DNA from: JANXQG01 sp963780045
GTDB lineage: Bacteria; Planctomycetota; Planctomycetia; Pirellulales; Thermoguttaceae
Length of the DNA stretch: 64,000 nucleotides
Direction of reading: 5' to 3'
Assembly (NCBI GenBank): GCA_963780045.1
Contig: CAVZZZ010000004.1
Location: 1-64,000, forward strand
This document shows positions 58,380 through 64,000 of the stretch, piece after piece. How positions within the stretch are numbered: position 1 is the first letter of the stretch; each line of letters starts with the position of its first letter. Under the pieces are notes generated by a model. That model searched no databases. It was not told where the DNA came from and worked only from the letters and a program-made list of their open reading frames with translations. Both the position numbers and the translations under genes were made by a program.

Positions 58380-60359
58380 GTGCCGAAAGCCATTCATCGC
58401 CGGACAACGGGAACATGGGGCGGCGTCGCAACCGTCGCCGCAATGGCGGTCACCATTGTGGCGATCGCTGCTTTGGCGATTGTTTCGGGCCGCGCTGAGG
58501 AGGCCGGGCGCGACATCCCGCAAGCAGACCAATACGCTCAGCGCGTCCTGCCGGTGTTGAAGAAGTACTGCTTCGAGTGCCATCGCGGGTCCGGTGCGCA
58601 GGGCGATATCCGCCTGGACCGATTTCCGACGGCCGCGACTGTTCTAGAAGACCGCGAAACGTGGCGGCGGGTCGCGCATATGCTGCAAGTGCAGGAGATG
58701 CCGCCGGAGAAGTCGCTCAAACCTAGCGACGCGGCGCGCAAGACGGTCGTCGATTGGATCGAAGCGAGCCTGCAGTCGCCCGCGCCGCCGGGCGGGGTGA
58801 ACCCCGGCCGCGTTACGGCCCGGCGGCTGAACCGGGTCGAATACGCCAATACGATCCGCGATCTGCTGGGCGTACGGTTCGACGCCACGGCCGATTTCCC
58901 CGCCGACGACGTGGGGTACGGCTTCGACAACAACGGCGACGTGCTGACGCTCCCGCCGGTGCTCTTCGAGAAGTACCTGACGGCCGCGGAAACGATTTCC
59001 GCCCGCGCCATGCGCGAGTCGCGGGACCGCATTCTCATCGCGAAGCCAAGCAACGCCAAGCACGAACCCGACGCCGCGAAGAAAATCATTCGCCGCCTGG
59101 CGACCCGAGCCTATCGCCGCCGGCCTACCGACCGCGAGCTGGAACGGCTGGTGAAGCTGGCGGTCGCCGCGCAGAGGCGGGGCGAATCGTTCGACAGCAG
59201 CATCCAGTTCGTGCTCAAAGCAATCCTGATTTCGCCGAATTTCCTCTATCGAATCGAACTCGATCCGATTCCCGCGGGCGGCGGCGCGGTCCGCTTGCTG
59301 AATGACTACGAATTGGCCTCGCGGCTGTCGTACTTCCTCTGGAGCAGCATGCCCGACGAGGAATTGTTCCAACTGGCGAAGAACGGCGAGTTGCGCAGCA
59401 AGCTCGCGGAACAGGTGAATCGCATGATCCGCGACGGCAAGTCGCAGGCCCTGGCGGAGAATTTTGCGGGCCAGTGGCTGCAATTCCGCAAGCTGGCGCA
59501 GGTCGCGCCAAGCCCGCAAGAGTTCCCGGCTTTCGACGACGACTTGCGGGCGGCGATGCGGACGGAATCGGAGATGTTCTTCGCCGCCGTGCTCCACGAA
59601 AACCGCGGCATCCTCGATTTCGTCGATGCCGACTTTACTTTCCTGAACGAACGGCTCGCCCGGCTTTACGGCATTCCGGGCGTACACGGCAACGAGTTCC
59701 GCCGCATCGATCTGCGAGGTTCCACGGTGCCGGCGGAGGCTCGCGTTCGCGGCGGCGTAATCACGCAGGCGAGCATGTTGACGGTCACGTCCAATCCCAC
59801 GCGGACCTCGCCGGTAAAACGGGGAAAGTGGATCATGGAGAACATCCTCGGCACGCCCCCGCCCGATCCGCCGGCCAGCGTGCCGCCGCTGAAGGACGAC
59901 GCCAGGGCGACGGCCGCGGCGCCGCTGCGGGACCGCATGGAGCGGCATCGCAGCGATCCGCAGTGCGCGGTCTGCCACCGCGAGATGGATGCCCTCGGTT
60001 TCGCCCTGCAAAACTTCAACGGCGTAGGGGCCTGGCGGACCCGCGACGGCAGCTTCCCCATTAATGCGTCGGGCGAATTGCCGGACGGCCGAAGGTTCAA
60101 CGGCGCGGCCGACCTGAAGAACCTGCTCCGCGGCAGCGACAAGCAGAAGTTCGCCCGCTGCTTGACCGAGAAGATGTTGACCTACGCGCTGGGCCGCGGC
60201 CTGGAGCCATACGACGGCGCGGCGGTGGAACGAATTGTACAATCTGTATCGGCCGCTGATTACAAGTTTTCGGCGCTGGTCCAAGGAATCGTGCAAAGCG
60301 ATCCCTTTCAAAAACGTTTTAGTATCCCTAACAAAACGAGTACAGAGGCAGCTCAGTGA
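58380..60359 (+). CDS. DUF1592-type cytochrome-like protein
   Basis: Exported planctomycete protein of 659 residues carrying the PSCyt-type domain set. GTG start at 58380 (MPKAIHRRTTGTWGG), then a membrane/signal segment (AAMAVTIVAIAALAIVSGRA). Heme-binding CxxCH is in KKYCFECHRGSGAQG near residue 62. Then DUF1587 (ARRLNRVEYANTIRDLLGV), DUF1595/1592 (YELASRLSYFLWSSMPDEEL), DUF1588 (SPVKRGKWIMENILGTPPPD, with CAVCH later) and DUF1585 (LTEKMLTYALGRGLEPYDG). These proteins occur in pairs with DUF1552 proteins, as here (52 bp). Proposed role is in complex polysaccharide or electron-transfer processes; unproven. Confidence 0.93.
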   Translation: MPKAIHRRTTGTWGGVATVAAMAVTIVAIAALAIVSGRAEEAGRDIPQADQYAQRVLPVLKKYCFECHRGSGAQGDIRLDRFPTAATVLEDRETWRRVAHMLQVQEMPPEKSLKPSDAARKTVVDWIEASLQSPAPPGGVNPGRVTARRLNRVEYANTIRDLLGVRFDATADFPADDVGYGFDNNGDVLTLPPVLFEKYLTAAETISARAMRESRDRILIAKPSNAKHEPDAAKKIIRRLATRAYRRRPTDRELERLVKLAVAAQRRGESFDSSIQFVLKAILISPNFLYRIELDPIPAGGGAVRLLNDYELASRLSYFLWSSMPDEELFQLAKNGELRSKLAEQVNRMIRDGKSQALAENFAGQWLQFRKLAQVAPSPQEFPAFDDDLRAAMRTESEMFFAAVLHENRGILDFVDADFTFLNERLARLYGIPGVHGNEFRRIDLRGSTVPAEARVRGGVITQASMLTVTSNPTRTSPVKRGKWIMENILGTPPPDPPASVPPLKDDARATAAAPLRDRMERHRSDPQCAVCHREMDALGFALQNFNGVGAWRTRDGSFPINASGELPDGRRFNGAADLKNLLRGSDKQKFARCLTEKMLTYALGRGLEPYDGAAVERIVQSVSAADYKFSALVQGIVQSDPFQKRFSIPNKTSTEAAQ

Positions 60360-60411
60360 TGCCATTTTATCGGTTCCGATAGAGCCTCTTAAACAAAAGG
60401 TGGAGTAAGCG

Positions 60412-61806
60412 ATGAACGTCAATCGTCCGGCGAGCGGCCAGATTTTTTCCCGGCGCGGTTTTCTCCGCGGGTCCGGCATTGCATTGGCGATTCCCTGGAT
60501 GGAATCGCTCGTCGCCCCTTGGACGCGGGCGGCGCCGGCAGCCGGCGCGACAATGCCGGCCGGGGCAATGAGCACGGCCGAGCCTCCGCGGCGGATGGCG
60601 GTGTTGTACGTGCCCAACGGCATGCACATGCCAGCCTGGCAGCCGGAAGAGGCGGGACTGCTGGATGTTTTACCGCCGACGCTCAAACCGCTGGAGTCGT
60701 TGAAATCGGAATTCATGGTCCTCAGCGGCCTGGCCCTGGACGGCGGGCGCGCCCACCGCGACGGTCCCGGCGACCACGCCCGCGCGATGGCATCGTTTCT
60801 CACCGCTGCGCATCCCAACAAGACCTCCGGCAAAAACATCCGCGCCGGCATTTCCGTGGACCAGGAGGCGGCCGCCCATGCGAAGTTCAAGACCCGCTTT
60901 TCCTCACTGGAGTTGGGCTGCGATGAAAGCGCCCAGGCGGGCGATTGCGATTCGGGCTACAGTTGCGCCTATTCCTCCAACATTTCCTGGCGGACCCCCA
61001 ATTCGCCCCTCACCAAGGAGACCGATCCGCGTGCGGTCTTCGACAGGCTTTTCGGCCCCGGCGGCGCGGCAGGACACTCCGAGGCGGTCCATCGGCAGCA
61101 AGAGCGGAGCCTGCTGGACTTCGTGGCCGACGACACCCGCGACTTGCAGGCCCGCCTCAGCGGCAGCGACCGCCAGAAGTTGGACGAGTACCTCTACGCG
61201 GTGCGCGACGTGGAGCGCCGCGTGTCGGCGGCCGGCAAGCCGACGGACCTTTCGCGCGTGCCCGCAGGATTCGTGCGGCCGACGGAACGCCCCCGCGATT
61301 TCGCACGGCACGTGCGGTTGCTGATGGACATGATGTTGCTGGCCTTCCAGACCGATTCGACGCGGATCATCACGCTGGTGTTTGCCAACGAGGGCAGCAA
61401 TCGAAGCTATCCCGAGATCGGCGTCCCTGGCGCCCATCACGAGCTGTCGCACCATATGGGCGACGAAAGGAAGCAGCAGGCCATTGCCAAAATCAACCAC
61501 TTCCACGTTGGCCAACTGGCCTACTTCCTCCAGCGGATGCGGAGCGTCGGCGAGGGCGGCGGCAATCTGCTGGACCACTCGATGGTCCTCTACGGCAGCG
61601 GAATCGCCGACGGCGATCGCCACAATCACGACGATTTGCCGATCCTGCTGGCCGGCCGCGGCGGAGGCACTCTCAAACCGGGGCGCCACGTGCGCTATCG
61701 GTTCAACACGCCGCTGGCGGGCCTCTACGTCGGCATGTTGCGGCGGATGGGGACGCCCGTCGACAAGTTCGCGGACAGCCGCGGCGAACTCAATGACTTG
61801 GCGTAA
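60412..61806 (+). CDS. DUF1552 protein with Tat signal
   Basis: Exported protein of 464 residues, partner of the preceding DUF1592 gene. It starts with a twin-arginine signal (SRRGFLRGSGIALAIP near residue 14). The body has MAVLYVPNGMHMPAW, GGRAHRDGPGDHARAMASFL, the conserved LGCDESAQAGDCDSGYSCAY, then NISWRTPNSPL, and a metal-like GVPGAHHELSHHMGDERK, LYGSGIADGDRHNHDDLPI. It looks related to alkaline-phosphatase-fold sulfatase-like exported proteins. The reaction is unknown. The His and Asp-rich parts suggest metal binding. Confidence 0.92.
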   Translation: MNVNRPASGQIFSRRGFLRGSGIALAIPWMESLVAPWTRAAPAAGATMPAGAMSTAEPPRRMAVLYVPNGMHMPAWQPEEAGLLDVLPPTLKPLESLKSEFMVLSGLALDGGRAHRDGPGDHARAMASFLTAAHPNKTSGKNIRAGISVDQEAAAHAKFKTRFSSLELGCDESAQAGDCDSGYSCAYSSNISWRTPNSPLTKETDPRAVFDRLFGPGGAAGHSEAVHRQQERSLLDFVADDTRDLQARLSGSDRQKLDEYLYAVRDVERRVSAAGKPTDLSRVPAGFVRPTERPRDFARHVRLLMDMMLLAFQTDSTRIITLVFANEGSNRSYPEIGVPGAHHELSHHMGDERKQQAIAKINHFHVGQLAYFLQRMRSVGEGGGNLLDHSMVLYGSGIADGDRHNHDDLPILLAGRGGGTLKPGRHVRYRFNTPLAGLYVGMLRRMGTPVDKFADSRGELNDLA

Positions 61807-61850
61807 CACTTCGTTAGACGCCGTTTGACATCGGCCGACGACACCGTAAG

Positions 61851-62126
61851 ATGATTTCAGAGGAAAGCGAGATGGGCATCAACGTTGACGAACTCGACAG
61901 GTTCCATGACTTTGCTGTTGCGCTCGTATCGTCCGCGGAGGAAGACGTGACGTGGCTACAGCTATTTGAGTCGTGGCGCTTGGAGAATCCGACCGCTGCC
62001 GAATACCGAGAAAACGTCGCGGCCATCCGCGAAGCCGTCAGCGCGATGGACGCCGGAAGGATGCGGCCGCTGGCCGGTTTTGATGCTGAGTTTCGCGCGC
62101 GCCGCGGAATTGCCAACGACGGATGA
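61851..62126 (+). CDS. Antitoxin-like small protein
   Basis: Acidic helical protein of 91 residues (MISEESEMGINVDELDRFHD), an antitoxin by position: it overlaps the ParE toxin gene by ATGA at 62123-62126. The C-terminal half (YRENVAAIREAVSAMDAGRM, RPLAGFDAEFRARRGI) resembles toxin-wrapping tails of ParD-like antitoxins. A DNA-binding fold is not evident in the first half. An internal start at 61872 (MGINVDELDRF) is possible. Confidence 0.65.
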   Translation: MISEESEMGINVDELDRFHDFAVALVSSAEEDVTWLQLFESWRLENPTAAEYRENVAAIREAVSAMDAGRMRPLAGFDAEFRARRGIANDG

Positions 62127-62446
62127 CCCATAAGCTCGTTGTCGTTGAAACGGCCGAAATCGACGTTGACGGCATCTACGGCTACATTCTCCAACGTTCG
62201 CCGCAGGGAGCCGCATCGTGGTATCGAGCATTTCTTGCCTGTGCGAAGAGAATCGCTCGGCAGCCGTTGGCCTGCGGATTCGCTGCTGAGAACGCCGAGT
62301 TCGACGTTGATCTGCGTCAGGCGCTCTTCAAAACGCGGTCGGGATCGTTCTATCGCTGCTTGTATACGGTTATCCACGACGAGGTGCGTATCCTCCGAGT
62401 CCGAGGCCCTGGGCAGCCGCCGCTTAAGTCGGGCGATGTCGCTTAG
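62123..62446 (+). CDS. ParE/RelE-family toxin
   Basis: Toxin of 107 residues with the ParE/RelE fold: KLVVVETAEIDVDGIYGYIL, helix QGAASWYRAFLACAKRIARQ, central strands FDVDLRQALFKTRSGSFYRC, and YTVIHDEVRILRVRGPGQ. ParE toxins poison DNA gyrase, RelE toxins cut mRNA in the ribosome; the sequence looks closer to ParE. The operon order antitoxin-toxin with a 4-bp overlap supports a type II system. Confidence 0.8.
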   Translation: MTHKLVVVETAEIDVDGIYGYILQRSPQGAASWYRAFLACAKRIARQPLACGFAAENAEFDVDLRQALFKTRSGSFYRCLYTVIHDEVRILRVRGPGQPPLKSGDVA

Positions 62447-62572
62447 CGTTGAGACCGCCGAAGCGCCGGCCTGAAAAGAGGGAGACCCGAGGCTGTTCAA
62501 TTCCCGGTTTGGCAATAGAATTCATCTCATCGAAGTGCCCGCGGGGCGACATCATAATCAACCGGCGACGCG

Positions 62573-64000
62573 ATGGAATCCAAGTACCAGGCAATCGAGA
62601 ACTACGGCCTGATCGGCAACCTGCGCACCGCCGCGCTGGTGGGGATGAACGGCGACATCAATTGGCTCTGCCTGCCGCACTTCGATTCGCCCAGCGTGTT
62701 CGCCGCCATCCTGGACGACCGCAAAGGCGGCCGGTTCCGCATCGCCCCGGCTGGTGAAGACTTCCGCCGGAAACAGTTCTATTGGCCGGGCACCGCCGTT
62801 CTCATCACGCGGTTCTTGCACGTCGACGGCATTGGCGAGATCGAAGATTACATGCCGGTCCATGCATCGGGCACGGTGCCCGACGAATTGGTCCGCCGTG
62901 TTCGCGTCGTCCGCGGCCGCGTGTCGTTTCACCTGGAATGCCGGCCCGCCTTCGACTACGCCCGCGCCGCTCACGAGGTGCATGTCATCCAGGGCGGCGC
63001 CCGCTTCGATGGTCCGGGACTGAGCCTCGATCTGGCCGCACACGTGCCGCTAAAGTCCGACGGCGCCGGAGTGTTCGCGGACTTCACGCTGGGCGAAGGG
63101 GAGAAGGCAACGTTCGTTCTGCGCCGCGCCGAAAGGGACGACCCGTGCGAAGCTTGCCGCGGCGAAGATGAAGCGGAAGAACTGTTCCGCGACACGGTCG
63201 CCTACTGGCGGCGGTGGTTGTCGCGGTCCACGTACACCGGCCGCTGGCGGGAAACAGTCCACCGTTCCGCCTTGACGCTCAAGCTCCTCTCCTTCGAGCC
63301 GACCGGAGCGATCGTCGCCGCGCCGACCTGCAGTCTGCCCGAAGTGATTGGCGGAGAACGGAATTGGGACTACCGATACACCTGGATCCGTGACGCGGCC
63401 TTCACGCTCTACGCCCTGCTGCGCATCGGCTTTACCGAGGAGGCCGCTCGCTTCCGGGATTGGCTGGAAAGCCGCTGGCGAGATGCCTACGACGTCGGCA
63501 CCGGGCCCTTGCAATTGATGTACGGCATCGACGGCCGCACGGAGCTGACGGAGGAAACGCTCGACCACCTGGAGGGTTATCGCGGCTCCCGGCCAGTGCG
63601 CATCGGCAACGCCGCCCATCACCAATTGCAGTTGGACATCTACGGGGAGCTAATGGACGCCGTTTACCTGCACAACAAGTACGTGGCGCCCGTCGGCTAT
63701 GACGGTTGGACGCGGCTGCGGCAACTGGTGGACTGGCTTTGCGAGAACTGGAAACGAGAGGACGAAGGCATCTGGGAGGTCCGCAGCGGCCGCCGCAATT
63801 TCGTCTATTCGAAATTCATGTCTTGGGTGGCGATCGATCGCGGCCTGCGGCTGGCCGACAAACGGTCCTTCCCGGCGGACCGGTCGCGCTGGTTGAAGGT
63901 CCGCGATGAAATCTACGAGGATGTGATGGCCAAGGGCTGGGACCCGCACCGCAAGGCGTTTGTGCAGTCCTACGGTTCAGACTCGCTGGACGCCTCCAGC
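62573..64000 (+). CDS. Glycoside hydrolase family 15 protein, cut by window end
   Basis: Glucoamylase/trehalase-like enzyme; 476 codons lie in the window and the gene runs past 64000. The N-terminal beta domain has YGLIGNLRTAALVGMNGDIN and WLCLPHFDSPSVFAAILDD. The catalytic barrel begins with EVIGGERNWDYRYTWIRDAA, the GH15 substrate-binding and first acid region; FVYSKFMSWVAIDRGL follows near the end. Typical length is about 600, so the second catalytic Glu is probably outside. Substrate may be trehalose, maltose or dextrin. Start at 62573 (MESKYQAIENYGLIGNL) is the family N terminus. Confidence 0.92.
   Translation, partial: MESKYQAIENYGLIGNLRTAALVGMNGDINWLCLPHFDSPSVFAAILDDRKGGRFRIAPAGEDFRRKQFYWPGTAVLITRFLHVDGIGEIEDYMPVHASGTVPDELVRRVRVVRGRVSFHLECRPAFDYARAAHEVHVIQGGARFDGPGLSLDLAAHVPLKSDGAGVFADFTLGEGEKATFVLRRAERDDPCEACRGEDEAEELFRDTVAYWRRWLSRSTYTGRWRETVHRSALTLKLLSFEPTGAIVAAPTCSLPEVIGGERNWDYRYTWIRDAAFTLYALLRIGFTEEAARFRDWLESRWRDAYDVGTGPLQLMYGIDGRTELTEETLDHLEGYRGSRPVRIGNAAHHQLQLDIYGELMDAVYLHNKYVAPVGYDGWTRLRQLVDWLCENWKREDEGIWEVRSGRRNFVYSKFMSWVAIDRGLRLADKRSFPADRSRWLKVRDEIYEDVMAKGWDPHRKAFVQSYGSDSLDASS

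Noticed and set aside
58644..60890. 748-codon ORF on the minus strand
   Set aside because: Antisense to the DUF1592 gene, which has all expected domains; no domain can be read in the minus frame.

Overview
The window looks like a chromosome segment of a GC-rich planctomycete, probably near the Pirellulales. Support comes from neighbouring DUF1592-type cytochrome-like and DUF1552 proteins, a giant PEP-CTERM protein built of autotransporter-like beta repeats, pseudopilin (DUF1559-like) proteins, an ECF sigma factor next to a FecR-type protein, MuiA/DUF4139, and a large M56 peptidase fusion. No rRNA, ordinary tRNA, phage, integrase or CRISPR array was seen. The only RNA gene called with confidence is tmRNA.

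Layout. 0-2.4 kb: GH3 beta-glucosidase (minus). 2.7-7.3 kb: secreted hypothetical, Bax inhibitor-1 protein, small hypothetical, tmRNA, NarL-type histidine kinase. 7.2-12.3 kb: minus-strand fatty-acid synthesis run rpmF-fabD-fabG-acpP-fabF, then a beta-barrel protein. 12.3-13.7 kb: gene-free region rich in repeats. 13.7-15.4 kb: restriction-modification cassette (C-type regulator, ScaI-like nuclease, m4C-type methylase). 15.7-21.4 kb: lipoprotein, then blaI and an M56 peptidase fused to POTRA, secretin-like and polysaccharide-export domains. 21.5-25.4 kb: acs, ackA, histidine phosphatase (acetate metabolism). 25.4-27.3 kb: hypothetical, orphan Phd antitoxin, larE. 27.7-38.2 kb: ECF sigma, FecR-like sensor and a PEP-CTERM surface protein of about 2600 residues. 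38.4-46.6 kb: amino-acid permease, MuiA-like protein, two small hypotheticals, ligA, pstS. 47.2-49 kb: second ECF sigma with a membrane partner. 49-53.7 kb: NTF2-like protein, thyX, gene remnant, uvrA. 53.7-58.2 kb: pseudopilin, nucleotidyltransferase-like/XRE pair, double-hotdog dehydratase, dnaJ-like gene, rnpA. 58.4-64 kb: DUF1592-DUF1552 pair, ParE toxin-antitoxin, start of a GH15 enzyme.

Two window-wide features matter for reading the annotation. First, about 18 single-base frame breaks interrupt some 15 otherwise well-conserved genes, including uvrA, blaI and a dnaJ-like gene. They look more like uncorrected sequencing indels than real decay, so those genes are annotated across the break. 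Second, several families of short inverted repeats lie between genes. Some form the leaders of fabD and larE, and others supply the C-terminal codons of the PEP-CTERM protein, MuiA and ThyX.

The accessory modules most worth attention are the M56-POTRA-export fusion with its BlaI repressor, the ECF/FecR/giant-adhesin cassette, the sigma-linked anti-sigma/pseudopilin chimera, the nucleotidyltransferase-like/XRE pair and the ScaI-like restriction cassette. All functions are inferred by reading motifs; no database search was run.
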